DNA from: Hafnia alvei
Lineage (GTDB): Bacteria; Pseudomonadota; Gammaproteobacteria; Enterobacterales; Enterobacteriaceae
Assembly (NCBI RefSeq): GCF_900095695.1
Contig: NZ_FMIQ01000041.1
Coordinates: 57,012-121,011 of the forward strand
Length of the DNA stretch: 64,000 nucleotides
Direction of reading: 5' to 3'
The notes beneath the pieces are model-generated. The model was not told where the DNA came from, did not search any database, and saw only the letters and a list, made by a program, of their open reading frames with translations. A program made the translations under genes and the position numbers. Positions within the stretch are counted from its first letter, which is position 1, and each line of letters opens with the position of its first letter. This document shows, in pieces, positions 40,004 through 50,868 of the stretch.

Positions 40004-40435
40004 TCAGATATTAGCGGGTGTCTTTTTCACCATCAGATAGATGGCAGGCTCGTGAACTATCTCGGCTAACAAACGGATTAAGGTTGAACTCCACTCGGCA
40101 AAGGGCGCTTCCGCTGACTCACAGAGCGGAGCAAATGCGTTGGCCAGCATTTGCGTGTGCGTGCTATCAATCGTTATCTCACCAAAAGTCAGCAGCCCAC
40201 GCATTTTACGCAGCGCATCGCCCTCCGGTAAGCGTGAAATCCAGTTCTGGTACTCAGCTAAAGAACAGGTGAGCTCGGTGTTCAGACAGTCAATAACGCC
40301 CACGTGATGCCCAATCGCTAAGGAGTAATACATCACCTGCTGCGCCTGTTCGGGGACGTCGCCGCTATCAAGAAATTTTTGCCGCAGCGACCAAAAGACC
40401 ACGTTGTGCTGATTTGGTTTTTCTTCCCCAGCCAT
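40004..40435 (-). CDS. hyfJ: Hydrogenase-4 assembly protein HyfJ
   Basis: A 143-residue protein of the HycH/HyfJ family, thought to help assemble or process the large subunit of formate hydrogenlyase complexes. The VVFWSLRQKFLDSGDVPEQAQQVMYYSLAIGHHVGVIDC segment is the family core. It is the last gene of the operon and overlaps hyfI by one base. Confidence 0.92.
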   Translation of the reverse strand: MAGEEKPNQHNVVFWSLRQKFLDSGDVPEQAQQVMYYSLAIGHHVGVIDCLNTELTCSLAEYQNWISRLPEGDALRKMRGLLTFGEITIDSTHTQMLANAFAPLCESAEAPFAEWSSTLIRLLAEIVHEPAIYLMVKKTPANI

Positions 40436-41211
40436 TATCGACCTCCCGTAGCTAGCAGGCTTTGTAGCCGATGCACGATTTCGCTTAAGCGTGGGTCGCT
40501 AGCACTTCGCAACCATTGATCGATATTGCTTGCCACCGTGTTCGCATCGCCGTTTTGTAGCAGTCCGAGGAATTGATCGCTGATCTCGCGCCCTTGACGA
40601 TAACCCGCCAAGCGCCGAGCCTCGCGTTCAATGAGTATCCTTAGCTCTGGCAGCGTTTGTGGCAGCAATAACGAGGCTTTCTCATTCGGCTGCTGTTGGT
40701 GGTCAACGCCTTTGAGTTTTTGATCGAGCAAGCCGAGTGCGACGGCAAAGCCGTAAATGGTGGCGGCAGGCGTTGGCGGACAGCCAGGGATCCAGACATC
40801 AATCGGAACAATGGTATCGCTGCCGCCCCATACGCAGTACAGATCGTGGAAAATGCCTCCGCCGCAGCCGCAGGCGCCGTAAGAAATACAGATTTTAGGA
40901 TCGGGTGCCGCTTCATATGCGCGCAATGCCGGAACCCGCATGGCGCGCGTGACGGCGCCGGTAAACAGAAGAATATCCGCATGACGCGGGGAGGGAACCA
41001 CTTTGATCCCAAAGCGCTCGGCGTCAAATAGGGGCGTTATAGCCGCAAATATTTCTATTTCGCAGCCGTTGCAGCCGCCGCAGTCAACGCGATAGACATA
41101 GGCAGAACGCTTAATGTCCCTGAGCAGGGTTTGTTTGAGCGCGGTTGCCGACTCGTCCAATTGAATCGGTTGGCTGGCAGTGTGCCCTATCGGACTCGGT
41201 GTGTGGCTCAT
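40435..41211 (-). CDS. hyfI: Hydrogenase-4 small subunit HyfI
   Basis: The NuoB-like small subunit of the group 4 [NiFe] hydrogenase, carrying one proximal [4Fe-4S] cluster. It has 258 residues with the cluster cysteines in [22 protein letters not shown] and WIPGCPP. It sits in the peripheral arm between HyfG and HyfH. I chose ATG 41211, which overlaps the hyfH stop and has GGGGAG upstream, instead of an earlier in-frame ATG. Confidence 0.95.
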   Translation of the reverse strand: MSHTPSPIGHTASQPIQLDESATALKQTLLRDIKRSAYVYRVDCGGCNGCEIEIFAAITPLFDAERFGIKVVPSPRHADILLFTGAVTRAMRVPALRAYEAAPDPKICISYGACGCGGGIFHDLYCVWGGSDTIVPIDVWIPGCPPTPAATIYGFAVALGLLDQKLKGVDHQQQPNEKASLLLPQTLPELRILIEREARRLAGYRQGREISDQFLGLLQNGDANTVASNIDQWLRSASDPRLSEIVHRLQSLLATGGR

Positions 41212-41759
41212 TGGCTTTTCTCCCCAACGTGATAGCACAGGTTTTGGTGCTCATGGTGGCTCAGGTCATCTTTACGTCGGCAGCTAGGGCAGGTTTCAAA
41301 CTTGGGCCGCATTTCCTCAACGCTGGCGGCATCGACGCCAGACTGGATCAGCAGCGCCATGGCATACTCCACCGATTTCACCGGCGTGAAAGGACGATGA
41401 CAGCTGCGACAGTTCTGCAGTTGAAACGTGGCTTTTACATACAAATCAGGTTTGTGGGTTACCGCCATTTCAAACTCGGGCGACAGCACAATGGCGCGCG
41501 TTGGGCACACCTCTTCACACCGGCCACAAAAAATGCAGCGGCCAATAAACAGTTGCCAAATGCGTTCACCATTCTGGAGGTGAGTTTCCATCGTCAATGC
41601 GTTCGCGGGGCAGGCGACAGTACAGGCCCCGCAGGCGATACATTGCTCGGGATCGTATTCTGGTTTGCCACGAAAACCGGGACAAACGTCCAGCGGCTTG
41701 AAAGGATATTTCACCGTTGGCTCACCGGCTTTGAGGATGGTCTTAAACAGTTTCAGCAT
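41208..41759 (-). CDS. hyfH: Hydrogenase-4 ferredoxin subunit HyfH
   Basis: A 183-residue NuoI-like protein with two [4Fe-4S] motifs ([16 protein letters not shown] and [16 protein letters not shown]) that conducts electrons to the small subunit. Extra cysteine pairs (CRSC near 121 and CPSC near 160) form a rubredoxin or zinc-ribbon-like tail as in HycF. Start ATG 41759 lies 10 bases after hyfG. Confidence 0.95.
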   Translation of the reverse strand: MLKLFKTILKAGEPTVKYPFKPLDVCPGFRGKPEYDPEQCIACGACTVACPANALTMETHLQNGERIWQLFIGRCIFCGRCEEVCPTRAIVLSPEFEMAVTHKPDLYVKATFQLQNCRSCHRPFTPVKSVEYAMALLIQSGVDAASVEEMRPKFETCPSCRRKDDLSHHEHQNLCYHVGEKSQ

Positions 41760-41769
41760 TGTTTAACCC

Positions 41770-43509
41770 TCATTTCAGCAGTGAATGGTTACGTTCAACG
41801 CTATAGCGCTCAATTTCCCGATAGGAGACGGTTTTGGATTTTTTCTTACGCACGTCAACTAGGGTCACTCGGTCTGTACAGGAGTAGCAGGGATCAAGGC
41901 TGCCAATGATAAGCGGGGCATCGGAGATGGTGTTTCCACGCAGCATGTAGCGTAATACCGGCCAGTTGGCGTAGGTCGCGGCGCGACAGCGCCAGCGGAA
42001 CAGTTTCTGGTTATCACCCAGCATGCTCCAATGCACGTCTTCACCGCGCGGTGCCTCGGCATACCCCAGTGCAAACTTATGCGGTTGATAGGTGAAGCCT
42101 TCGACCAGCAGATTGCCTTCGGGAAGATTATCTAAGCCGTATTCGATCATGGCTAAAGAGTCGAAAACCTCCTTCACGCGCACCATCACGCGCGAGAACA
42201 CGTCGCCGCCGTCGAAGGTAAACAACGTTTTCGGCAGGTTGCCATAATCGGCATAGGGGTGGTCGAAGCGCATGTCTCGTTTGAAACCGCTACCGCGGAT
42301 CAGTGGCCCAACGGGGCTGAAATCACGTGCAATTTTACGATCTAAAATACCTACGCCCTGTGTGCGCTGCTCAATGTTGGGCGTATTCATCAGCATATCG
42401 ACTAGCTGGGTGACGTCATCGCGCATCTCATGGACTAATTGCAGGGTTTTCATCTGCTGGGCTTTGAGAATGTCACGACGGATGCCGCCAATCAGGTTTA
42501 AGCCGTAGGTTTTGCGTGCGCCGGTGAGCAGCTCTGCCATCATCATGGATTTTTCACGCACGCGGAAAAACTGCATGAATCCGGTATCGAAGCCCACAAA
42601 GTGACTCGATAGGCCGAGGTTTAGCAAGTGGCTGTGTAGCCGCTCGACTTCTAACAAAATACTGCGAATGGTATGAGCCCGAGGAGGAACCACAATACCC
42701 AGCGCATTTTCAACCGATGATGTGTAAGCCACGCTGTGGGTGAAGCCACAAATGCCGCATACCCGATCGGAGAGGAAAGTGACTTCGTTATAACCCATGC
42801 GCGTTTCAGCCAGCTTTTCCATCCCGCGATGCACGTAGAAAAGCCGATAGTCCGCATCGATAATCTGCTCGCCGTCGACAAATAAGCGGAAATGCCCGGG
42901 TTCATCGGAGGTAATGTGCATCGGGCCAATGGGCACAATGCGGTTATCTTTGCCGCCGAGTTCATTGATGAATTCATAGGTTTCGGCATCGGTGGTTGGC
43001 ATTGGGCGCTGGCGGTAATCCATTGCGTCTTTGCGCAACGGATACATGCCGTCTGGCCAGTCATCGGGTAGCACTAAACGCCGCTCATCGGGTAAACCCA
43101 CCGGTATCAAACCATACATGTCGCGAATTTCACGCTCGCCCCATACCGCGGCCGGAACGCGAGGCGTCACTGAAGGGAACTCTAGCGTGGACGCGCTAAC
43201 CAAGGCTTTAACCGTCACCCAGCACTTCTCGCCTTCCTCCATCGATAGCACGTAATAAACGGCAAAATAGCCATTCAGAGAGCGTTCATCGTTGCCGAAT
43301 AAGACCGGCAGCCAGCCGCCGAGCTGATAGTACAAATATTCCACTATCTCTGGCAGTTCGTTGGTTTTCACCGTCACGGTGAGCTGATCGGCGGTTTGCC
43401 ACTCTTCATCCAGTACGCTATTGGGAAACTTTTCGCGCAGCTTTTTCAAATAGCCCGTACCGCGCTTTTCACCCTGTTGATTATTATTTACCACATTTAG
43501 GTAGCTCAC
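41770..43509 (-). CDS. hyfG: Hydrogenase-4 large (catalytic) subunit HyfG
   Basis: The fused NuoC/NuoD-type large subunit with the [NiFe] active site. The first about 170 residues are NuoC-like (VPAAVWGEREIRDMYG), the rest NuoD-like with both nickel ligand motifs, RVCGICGFTHS and DPCYSCTDR. The product is 579 residues. I chose the GTG at 43509 (GGAG 7 bases upstream, directly after the hyfF stop) since the open frame further upstream overlaps hyfF. The N-terminus is somewhat longer than I recall for E. coli. Confidence 0.95.
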   Translation of the reverse strand: MSYLNVVNNNQQGEKRGTGYLKKLREKFPNSVLDEEWQTADQLTVTVKTNELPEIVEYLYYQLGGWLPVLFGNDERSLNGYFAVYYVLSMEEGEKCWVTVKALVSASTLEFPSVTPRVPAAVWGEREIRDMYGLIPVGLPDERRLVLPDDWPDGMYPLRKDAMDYRQRPMPTTDAETYEFINELGGKDNRIVPIGPMHITSDEPGHFRLFVDGEQIIDADYRLFYVHRGMEKLAETRMGYNEVTFLSDRVCGICGFTHSVAYTSSVENALGIVVPPRAHTIRSILLEVERLHSHLLNLGLSSHFVGFDTGFMQFFRVREKSMMMAELLTGARKTYGLNLIGGIRRDILKAQQMKTLQLVHEMRDDVTQLVDMLMNTPNIEQRTQGVGILDRKIARDFSPVGPLIRGSGFKRDMRFDHPYADYGNLPKTLFTFDGGDVFSRVMVRVKEVFDSLAMIEYGLDNLPEGNLLVEGFTYQPHKFALGYAEAPRGEDVHWSMLGDNQKLFRWRCRAATYANWPVLRYMLRGNTISDAPLIIGSLDPCYSCTDRVTLVDVRKKKSKTVSYREIERYSVERNHSLLK

Positions 43510-43510
43510 A

Positions 43511-45097
43511 TTACTTCTCCATGCAGGATGTTGGTGCGCATTGCGCGGACGAAACATGTTGTGCAGCGACCCACGGCCAGTTGAAGGTTGGGGTCTGCGT
43601 TGATGATGGATTCATGACGATGGTGGCGGCGTTTTCAAGCAGACGTGTCACCGGTTGGGGAATATGCGTCCCCATCACCAGCATCAGCACGATTAGGATC
43701 GCCATCGGTAAGGTCGTGAGCAGCCCCAGTTCGCCTTTGCTGACGGCATCAGGGGCGTCGCCAAACAGAACACACGCCACCATGCGCACTAAACCACCGA
43801 GCACGATGGTTAACAGCAGCAGGATGAAAAGGGTGAGCCAAAGATGCCCCGCAGCCAAACCAGCAACAACGGTCATAAATTCACTGATGAAGACGTTAAA
43901 CGGCGGCATTCCGCCGAGCGCCAGGGCGCCCCCCGCAAACAGCACCGCGCTGAACGGCATGATTTTGAGCATACCTCTCACCGCGTGCAGATCACGGGTG
44001 CCGTATTTCAATAACACGTTGCCAGAACCACAAAACAGCAGCGTTTTGGCCAGACTGTGATTCAGCGTGTGCAGCAAGGCCGCCAGCACACCCAGCGGGC
44101 CGCCGATGCCGATAGCGACCACAATCAGCCCCATATTTTCGACGCTGGAGTAGGCCAGCAAACGCTTAATGTCGCGCTGAACCAGAATAAAGAACGCCGC
44201 AACGGCAACGGACAGCAAGCCAAATACGATCAGTAATCGACTTGGGAATTCTGGCCCGATAGCGGCGCTGATGATGATGTAGTAGCGGATTATCACCAAC
44301 AGAGCGCAGTTCAGCAGCACCGCAGAAAGCAGGGCGCTGGTGGGGCTGGGCGCTTCGCTATGAGCGTCCGGTAACCACGCATGCATAGGAAATAGCCCGG
44401 TTTTGGTTCCGAAGCCAATCAGGATAAATACAAAGGCCAAATGCATGAGGGTGGGATCTAGCTGGCCCGCATGTTTAAGCACTTCCGTCCAGAAAATAGC
44501 GTTGTTGGCATCGGGCATAAAGCTGGCCGCATTGGCATAAACCAAAATGGTGCCAAACAGGCCAAAGGCAACGCCGACGGTACAAATAATGATGTATTTC
44601 CATGCGGCTTCCAGCGACGAGCGCTGTCCGTAAATTCCCACCAGAAACGCCGAGCTTAAGGTGGTGGCTTCAATGGCGGCCCACATTAAGATGAGATTAT
44701 TACTGGTGACCACCAGCAGCATGGTGAAGAGGAACAGGTGGAAGAAACCATAGTAATTGCACAGCGTTGGGACGGAAATTTCCCCTTCGTCGACTTCATG
44801 GCGCATGTAACCGATAGAGTAAAGTCCGGTTAAAAAGCCAATCACGCCCAGAATTGCCAAGAACAGGGCGCTAAGACTGTCAATATGCAGCCAGTGGTTA
44901 GCCGATAAAAGCTCGCCGTGCTCGGCTGTCATCGCAACTACCCACAGGGCGACGATTAACAACGCGAGAATACCAACGCTGTGCAGCGCTGTGACTATGA
45001 CGCGGGCTGAATCCCCCAGCAGGCGGCTGGCAAAGGTTAACAACGAGGCAATTAACGGCGTCGCCAGTAGGAGAAATAAAATCGATTCTTGATTCAT
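43511..45097 (-). CDS. hyfF: Hydrogenase-4 membrane subunit HyfF
   Basis: A 528-residue antiporter-like (NuoL/M/N, Proton_antipo_M) membrane protein with about 14 helices. It carries the conserved Lys/His-rich helices ([50 protein letters not shown]). It is one of the subunits that set hydrogenase-4 apart from hydrogenase-3 and may pump ions. It begins 4 bases after hyfE. Confidence 0.94.
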   Translation of the reverse strand: MNQESILFLLLATPLIASLLTFASRLLGDSARVIVTALHSVGILALLIVALWVVAMTAEHGELLSANHWLHIDSLSALFLAILGVIGFLTGLYSIGYMRHEVDEGEISVPTLCNYYGFFHLFLFTMLLVVTSNNLILMWAAIEATTLSSAFLVGIYGQRSSLEAAWKYIIICTVGVAFGLFGTILVYANAASFMPDANNAIFWTEVLKHAGQLDPTLMHLAFVFILIGFGTKTGLFPMHAWLPDAHSEAPSPTSALLSAVLLNCALLVIIRYYIIISAAIGPEFPSRLLIVFGLLSVAVAAFFILVQRDIKRLLAYSSVENMGLIVVAIGIGGPLGVLAALLHTLNHSLAKTLLFCGSGNVLLKYGTRDLHAVRGMLKIMPFSAVLFAGGALALGGMPPFNVFISEFMTVVAGLAAGHLWLTLFILLLLTIVLGGLVRMVACVLFGDAPDAVSKGELGLLTTLPMAILIVLMLVMGTHIPQPVTRLLENAATIVMNPSSTQTPTFNWPWVAAQHVSSAQCAPTSCMEK

Positions 45098-45101
45098 CGC
45101 G

Positions 45102-45752
45102 TTACCCCTTCAGCGCCGTGAGTTGTTCAACGTCCAGCGTGTTGAGCGTGCGATAAATCTTGCGCGCTAGCACCGCCATGACGATCACGGCAAAAATGGC
45201 ATCGGTGGCAATACCGATTTCAACTAGCTCTGGTGCTCGGAATGCCAGCAATGCCAGAGTGAGATGAGAGCCGTTTTCCATCAGGCAGTAGCCAAATACC
45301 TGCTTCAGGATATTGCGCTGGGTTACGATACACAGTAGCCCCAATAGGAAATGCCCAAGCGAGACCGCCAGCGCAGGTTTCAGCGTCGCCAGTAACGGCA
45401 GTTGAACCGGCGCGACCACGAACCAACACAGCACCACGATAACGGCAGCAGACAGCATCAGCATCGACATGCTGATAATGCTGCCGTTGGCGCTGGGATC
45501 TGACAGCTTGCGAAAGGCATAACCCATAATAAGCGGCACCATTACGACTTTGGTAACGAAGGCGCTGATGGCCCAAAGGGCTAACTGATGAGCCTCAAGA
45601 GTTTGCGACAGCGTGAAGAATATCAGCACCAAAACCAGCGACTGCAAAGCATAGAGCCAGCAAGAAGCGGTAGGGCGTTTGGCGCCAATGACCAGCAGCG
45701 ACGTGAGCATCATCAGCCCTGCGAGGTTATTAACGATCAATGATCCGGTCAT
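45102..45752 (-). CDS. hyfE: Hydrogenase-4 membrane subunit HyfE
   Basis: A 216-residue, exactly E. coli-length integral membrane protein with a NuoK-like C-terminal part ([24 protein letters not shown]). It probably links antiporter-like subunits in the membrane arm. The start MTGSLIVNN at 45752 has GGGAG 6 bases upstream; the longer open frame runs into hyfD and is an artefact. Confidence 0.94.
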   Translation of the reverse strand: MTGSLIVNNLAGLMMLTSLLVIGAKRPTASCWLYALQSLVLVLIFFTLSQTLEAHQLALWAISAFVTKVVMVPLIMGYAFRKLSDPSANGSIISMSMLMLSAAVIVVLCWFVVAPVQLPLLATLKPALAVSLGHFLLGLLCIVTQRNILKQVFGYCLMENGSHLTLALLAFRAPELVEIGIATDAIFAVIVMAVLARKIYRTLNTLDVEQLTALKG

Positions 45753-45763
45753 AGTTGACTCCC

Positions 45764-47206
45764 TTATCCAAGCCAGGCAACGGCGATAAAACTTGAGAAT
45801 ACTGACATCGCGATCAGCACCACCAACACGATACGCATGGCTAGAGGAACCGGCGCCGCTTGAGCAACCTCTTCGCTCGGCGTGCCGGGAATGACGCGAC
45901 CGAACCAATAAATGAACCACGCAAAGCTGGCGACAGATTCGATGAGTACCAGCACCATTAATGGCGTCATGACCCAAAACTCATGTGAAAGCGCAAAACC
46001 TGCGGCGAAAATAGGGAATTTGCTAAAGAAGCCGTTAAACGGGGGGACGCCGGTAATGGCTAAGGCGGCCACGCAGAATCCGATGCCAAGCAGCGGCATT
46101 TTCTTCAGCACGCCCTTTAAACGCGGCAGCATTCGGGTGCCACAGCTGTAGCTAAGTGCTCCGGCGATCAGGAAGAACAGGCTTTTGGCAAAGGCATGGT
46201 TGAAGATGTAAGCCACACCGCCTTCAAAGGCCAGTTTAGAGCCGAATATCGACAGCGAGAGGGCGAGAAAAATGTAGGAAAGCTGGGTAATGGTTGACCA
46301 TGCCAACAGGCGCTTCATGTCTTTTTGCGGCAAATACATTAAGAAGCCGTAGATCAGCGTGATGGTCGCCATGATGATGCCGACCCAGCCGATAATATGC
46401 GGCACTTCTCCGGCCGATAGGATGGCACGCGCGAAGATATAAACACCGACTTTGACCATTGATGCCGCATGTAAATAAGCACTGATAGGCGTTGGCGCTT
46501 CCATCGCATCGGGCAACCACGCCTGTAGCGGTAGCTGGGCAGATTTCCCCCATGCGGCAAACAAGATCCCGCCGAACACGATATAGCTGGCGCTGCCGTG
46601 TAAATTAGCCAGCGCGCTGAGGGCAAAAGTGCCGGTATTAAGGAACAGTGTGGCGGCCGCGAGATACAGCCCAATCGAGGCCACATGGGTGATAAGCAGC
46701 GCTTTCATGGCGGAACGCTGAGATTTTGGCGTCTGGTAATAGCCAATTAATGCCCACGAACAGCCGCCTGTGATTTCGAAAAACAGCAGTTGCCCCAGAA
46801 TGGTGGATGAAAGCACCAGCCCGACCATGGCACCAATGAAGATCAGCAGAAACGCGTAATAGCGATTGCTGTCCTCATGTGGATGCTCTTTATTACCAAC
46901 GGTGAGATAACCCGTTGAATAGAGGCTGACCAAGAAGCCAAGAAACACCACGGCAAACACGATAAGGGTGCTGATTCGGTCAATGGTAAAACCAAACAGC
47001 TCGACCGTGCCGTAGCTGAGTAGGGTATAGGTGACGTCGGCTTTATCATGCAGCCAATATTGCCAACCCAGTGCCAGCGTGCCCAAGGTGGCTAATAGGG
47101 CGAGGAGAGTACATAGCCATTTAGCGTAACGTTTGGGTGCGCAGGCGGTGATAAGTGCGCCGATAAACGGTAGCAAAAGGGTCGTTAGAGCGATATTTTC
47201 CATCAT
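45764..47206 (-). CDS. hyfD: Hydrogenase-4 membrane subunit HyfD
   Basis: A 480-residue antiporter-like subunit (NuoL/M/N family). Conserved parts: LYSTGYLTVGNKEHPHE, FFEITGGCSWALIGYY, SAQLPLQAWLPDAMEAPTPISAYLHAASMVKVGVYI split over two helices, and the NHAFAKSLFFLIAGAL helix. HyfD is absent from hydrogenase-3 and marks this as hydrogenase-4. Two adjacent ATGs (47206, 47203) can start it; the first has the better spacing to GGAG. Confidence 0.95.
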   Translation of the reverse strand: MMENIALTTLLLPFIGALITACAPKRYAKWLCTLLALLATLGTLALGWQYWLHDKADVTYTLLSYGTVELFGFTIDRISTLIVFAVVFLGFLVSLYSTGYLTVGNKEHPHEDSNRYYAFLLIFIGAMVGLVLSSTILGQLLFFEITGGCSWALIGYYQTPKSQRSAMKALLITHVASIGLYLAAATLFLNTGTFALSALANLHGSASYIVFGGILFAAWGKSAQLPLQAWLPDAMEAPTPISAYLHAASMVKVGVYIFARAILSAGEVPHIIGWVGIIMATITLIYGFLMYLPQKDMKRLLAWSTITQLSYIFLALSLSIFGSKLAFEGGVAYIFNHAFAKSLFFLIAGALSYSCGTRMLPRLKGVLKKMPLLGIGFCVAALAITGVPPFNGFFSKFPIFAAGFALSHEFWVMTPLMVLVLIESVASFAWFIYWFGRVIPGTPSEEVAQAAPVPLAMRIVLVVLIAMSVFSSFIAVAWLG

Positions 47207-47218
47207 GGCGGTAGCTCC

Positions 47219-48169
47219 TTATAGACCGGTTAGGTAAAACACGAAGGCTAGCGCTGCAACGCCAAAGCCAAGCCATGTCACACGGTGAGTCATCAGGAAG
47301 CGACCGCGAGCCAAACTGTTTTCCACCAGTGAGGCCAGCACGAATACCACCAGAAGTTTGATAAGCATGAGGATCAACGCGAAGAAGAGCGCAGAAGCGC
47401 TGAGCGTGGCGGCCTTACCAAAGGGAATAAACACCGCTAGAAACAGTTCTGCGACCACGACCTGCTTCAGGCCGATTCCCCATTTCACCAAGGCCAGTCC
47501 CGAACCTGAATACTCGGTGAGCGGCCCTTCCTGCAATTCCTGTTCGGCCTCGGCCACGTCGAAGGGAATTTTTCCCATTTCAATGAAGGCGGTAAATCCG
47601 CAGGCTAGCAGCGCCAAGAACGTTGCCGTGGGTGAGCTCCACCCCTGAGTCAAGGTGGCGCTGATGGTGCCAATGTTGGTTGACCCCGCGATAAGCGCCA
47701 CCACCAAAAGAGCCAGAATCAACGTTGGTTCAACTAAGATCCCCAACGTGAGTTCACGGCTGGCACCAATACCGGCAAAAGTGCTGCCGGTATCCAAGCC
47801 GGAAAGCGAGAAGAAAAACCGGAACAGAGCGAAAAGATACAGCAAAGCGATAAGGTCACCCGCGCCACCGAAGGGGGCAGTCTGTGTGAAGACTGGGAGA
47901 GACATCGCCACTAACAGCATGCTGCCGAGCAAAACATAGGGCATCAGGCGGAAAATAATGCCGGACTGTGCTGGACCGACTTCTTGGCGCTTGAACAGTT
48001 TGCCAAGATCGCGATAATCCTGCCAAATCCCCGGCCCGCGGCGAGATTGCATTCTGGCGCGGATCTGGCGCGAGATACCGGTCATCAGTGGAGTCATGGC
48101 TAATAGGATAATCGCTTGCATTAGCGCGAAGATCCCCATCGCCAGCGAGGGCGTTTCTTGCATTAACAT
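47219..48169 (-). CDS. hyfC: Hydrogenase-4 membrane subunit HyfC
   Basis: A 316-residue NuoH-like protein that anchors the peripheral arm. The family marks are ARMQSRRGPGIWQDYRDL, GILVEPTLIL and FIEMGKIPFDVAEAEQELQEGPLTEYSG. The start at ATG 48169 follows GAGGAG by 6 bases and gives the short N-terminus; an ATG at 48190 overlaps hyfB and is less likely. Confidence 0.95.
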   Translation of the reverse strand: MLMQETPSLAMGIFALMQAIILLAMTPLMTGISRQIRARMQSRRGPGIWQDYRDLGKLFKRQEVGPAQSGIIFRLMPYVLLGSMLLVAMSLPVFTQTAPFGGAGDLIALLYLFALFRFFFSLSGLDTGSTFAGIGASRELTLGILVEPTLILALLVVALIAGSTNIGTISATLTQGWSSPTATFLALLACGFTAFIEMGKIPFDVAEAEQELQEGPLTEYSGSGLALVKWGIGLKQVVVAELFLAVFIPFGKAATLSASALFFALILMLIKLLVVFVLASLVENSLARGRFLMTHRVTWLGFGVAALAFVFYLTGL

Positions 48170-48179
48170 GATTTTCTCC

Positions 48180-50195
48180 TCACACCGCAATAATCAAAAG
48201 TAGGATCACTAATGCGGCCACAATGTAGAGGCAGTACAGTCTGAAATCGCCCCCCTGCAGATTTTGAACGCGTGAGCCAAAACGTCGCACGCCACGAACC
48301 AGTGGGTAGATGATGCCTTCGTCCCAAAACGGTTCTGCACGTGCGGCTCCGCGGGTGGTGCTATCTAGCGCACGTGCTAAAAGAGGTGACGGATCGAGCT
48401 GTTTACGCAGCCGATAAAGCGACATAAACATCACGCGCAGCGGTTGAGTGAAACTGCCAGCGGAAGCAGACATGGCATCCTCCCAGCCGTATCCACAGGC
48501 CCAAGGATCGCCATGGCGACGAAATTTCTGCTGGTTACCGCGTAACGCCAGATAGACCAGCAGCGGCAGCAGCGGCAATGCCAGTAATAAGATGAACATG
48601 ACCGCTGGGGAAAGCATGGCCTGAGAGGCCTGCGCGGGAACCAGCAGCAATCCTTCAGAGACGGTGATGGGGTGAGTATTGACGAGCGTAGTGGCTACGC
48701 TAGAAATGATGGGTGCCACAATGCTGGCACCTGCGCCAAGCAAAATGCACAGTAACGCCAACAGCAACATGGAGAGCGTCATTGGCCAAGGCACTTCGCG
48801 AGCCTGCGCGGCCTGCTCACTGCGCGCACCGCCGCAAAAACTAATGCCGTACACTTTAACGAAGCACATCGCTGCGAGTGCGCCGGTGATGGCCAGCATC
48901 ACAATGGCAATGGGCGCACTTAGCCGCATGATGAAATCACCGGAATGGCTCATTGAGAACAGCGATTGATAGGTGTACCACTCACTGATGAAGCCGTTGA
49001 GCGGGGGGAGTGCCGAAATAGACATACAGCCGATGAGAAATGCCAGTCCTGTCCACGGCATAAGTTTGCCGAGGCCGCCCATCTTTTCCATATCGCGGGT
49101 GTGCACACGGTAAATAACGGCGCCTGCGCCGAGGAACAACAGCCCTTTAAAGACGGCGTGATTCAGCAGGTGATAGAGCGCGCCAAGCAGACCTAACGCG
49201 GCGAGAACAGGGTGCTGAGTGGCGATGCCAACCATGCCTACGCCCACGCCCATTAAAATGATGCCGATGTTTTCAACCGTATGCCATGCGAGGAGCCGCT
49301 TGATATCGTGCTCGGCAAGCGCATACAGCACGCCTAACACGGAAGATACGGCACCAAATCCCAGCACCACGATCCCCCACCACAGCTCGGTGGCACCTAG
49401 CAGGTCGATACCGATCTTGATGATGCCAAAAATGCCGATTTTCACCATAACGCCAGACATTAAGGCCGATGCGTGGGAAGGTGCCGCAGGGTGCGCGCGA
49501 GGCAGCCAGCTATGCAGCGGCAGCATCCCTGCTTTGGCACCAAAGCCAAAAAAGCCCAGCAGAAAAACGGTCGAGGCCAGCCCTGGAGAAAGCGAGAGGC
49601 TGCGGAAAGAAGCAAAATTGAGGCTGCCGCTTTGCTGCCACATCAGGAAGAAGGCAATCATGATGAGCACGGAACCGGCGTGGGCGATAAAGAAATAGAG
49701 CAGGCCCGCGTGGATAGATTCGTCGTCCTGATCGGCAATAACCAAAAACCACGAGGCGAGCGACATCATTTCGAACAGAATGATGAAGTAAAAGGCATTG
49801 TCCATCACCACCAGCGCCACCATGGAGGCAATGAACAGGTTCATGAAGAACCCCATGCTCCACGCTCCGCGGCCGCGATACTCCTCAACATAAGAAAGTG
49901 AATACAGCCCGCAAAGGGTCACCAGTAATGAAATGACCAGCACCATAAACGCCGCGAGGGGATCCATTCGAACCACGAACTCGGCGAAAGGGAAGGGGCC
50001 GGCAGCAGAAAAGGTGAGCGTTATGCCCTGCATCAATACCGGAAACGCGCTGCACAGCCCGATAATACCGCCCAGAATTGCGCTGATGCCGGTGGCCCAA
50101 ATCGCGATACGCTCTTGCCGTGCAAACAGTAAAGAGAGTACGGCACCCACAACGTAGAGACCAACAGACCAGAACAACAATTGTAGAGAATCCAT
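48180..50195 (-). CDS. hyfB: Hydrogenase-4 membrane subunit HyfB
   Basis: A 671-residue NuoL-type subunit (E. coli 672) with about 16 membrane helices and the conserved proton-path segments (FFGFGAKAGMLPLHSWLPRAHPAAPSHASALMSG, with lysines and histidines, and LLNHAVFKGLLFLGAGAV). A C-terminal amphipathic part follows, ending with a last helix. The start is 1 base after the hyfA stop. Confidence 0.95.
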   Translation of the reverse strand: MDSLQLLFWSVGLYVVGAVLSLLFARQERIAIWATGISAILGGIIGLCSAFPVLMQGITLTFSAAGPFPFAEFVVRMDPLAAFMVLVISLLVTLCGLYSLSYVEEYRGRGAWSMGFFMNLFIASMVALVVMDNAFYFIILFEMMSLASWFLVIADQDDESIHAGLLYFFIAHAGSVLIMIAFFLMWQQSGSLNFASFRSLSLSPGLASTVFLLGFFGFGAKAGMLPLHSWLPRAHPAAPSHASALMSGVMVKIGIFGIIKIGIDLLGATELWWGIVVLGFGAVSSVLGVLYALAEHDIKRLLAWHTVENIGIILMGVGVGMVGIATQHPVLAALGLLGALYHLLNHAVFKGLLFLGAGAVIYRVHTRDMEKMGGLGKLMPWTGLAFLIGCMSISALPPLNGFISEWYTYQSLFSMSHSGDFIMRLSAPIAIVMLAITGALAAMCFVKVYGISFCGGARSEQAAQAREVPWPMTLSMLLLALLCILLGAGASIVAPIISSVATTLVNTHPITVSEGLLLVPAQASQAMLSPAVMFILLLALPLLPLLVYLALRGNQQKFRRHGDPWACGYGWEDAMSASAGSFTQPLRVMFMSLYRLRKQLDPSPLLARALDSTTRGAARAEPFWDEGIIYPLVRGVRRFGSRVQNLQGGDFRLYCLYIVAALVILLLIIAV

Positions 50196-50196
50196 A

Positions 50197-50817
50197 TTAG
50201 AGGTGCTCCTGCGGTGGGATGGCGAGCGCCAGAAGGTCAGACGCTAACTCGGAAGAGGCTTCCAAGCGGCGTTGTAGCAGTTGCTGAGCCATCAGTTTTT
50301 CATCGACCAAGTGCAGCGCATCGGTGGGGCAAACTTGGATACAGGCGGGGCCAGACGGCGAGAAAGCACATAGGTCACATTTGACGGCAATGCTACGTAC
50401 CCCTGCATTCCATGCCAGAAAGGGTTCCATCGTCGGCGGACTGACGGGGACATCGGCAAGCTCAGCCGCGCTGACGTGATATTGAAATTGATTGGGAAGA
50501 TCCAGAGGATGACTACCAAAAGGTGTAATCGCCCCGAAGGGGCAGACCAGACCACATAGTTTGCAGCCGATGCACAGGCTTTCATTTAGCTCAATGGCGT
50601 CTGCGCCTTGGCTGATGGCGCTAACTGGGCATACTCGTTTACACGGTGCGTCTTCACATTGGCGGCACAGGATGGGGGCCGTTTGGTCGCCGGTACGCGT
50701 CATCGCAAGGCGAGGGTGCTGCTGCAACCCTTGATCCTTGTGCGTCTGGGCGCAGGCAGCCAGACAAGTATTACAGCCAATGCATCGCAAAGGTTCTGCA
50801 ATCACAAAGCGATTCAT
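50197..50817 (-). CDS. hyfA: Hydrogenase-4 iron-sulfur subunit HyfA
   Basis: A 206-residue HycB-like ferredoxin with four [4Fe-4S] cysteine sets: CIGCNTCLAAC, CRQCEDAPCKRVC, CIGCKLCGLVC and CDLCAFSPSGPACIQVC. It should receive electrons from formate dehydrogenase H, whose gene is not in this window. It is the first gene of hyfABCDEFGHIJ. Confidence 0.95.
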   Translation of the reverse strand: MNRFVIAEPLRCIGCNTCLAACAQTHKDQGLQQHPRLAMTRTGDQTAPILCRQCEDAPCKRVCPVSAISQGADAIELNESLCIGCKLCGLVCPFGAITPFGSHPLDLPNQFQYHVSAAELADVPVSPPTMEPFLAWNAGVRSIAVKCDLCAFSPSGPACIQVCPTDALHLVDEKLMAQQLLQRRLEASSELASDLLALAIPPQEHL

Positions 50818-50868
50818 GTTCGGTCCTCTGGTTCAGATGACAACGGTGACTATCATGCTCAATGCATG

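Noticed and set aside
43510..43557. Upstream start of HyfG overlapping HyfF
   Set aside because: The GTG at 43509 directly after the hyfF stop has GGAG at proper spacing; the longer frame overlaps coding sequence.
45753..45977. N-terminal extension of HyfE by 75 residues
   Set aside because: Reads out of frame through hyfD; the ATG at 45752 has a good ribosome binding site and gives the E. coli length.
49473..49901. 142-codon plus-strand frame inside hyfB
   Set aside because: Antisense shadow in a GC-rich membrane-protein gene; basic, low-complexity translation with no ribosome binding site.
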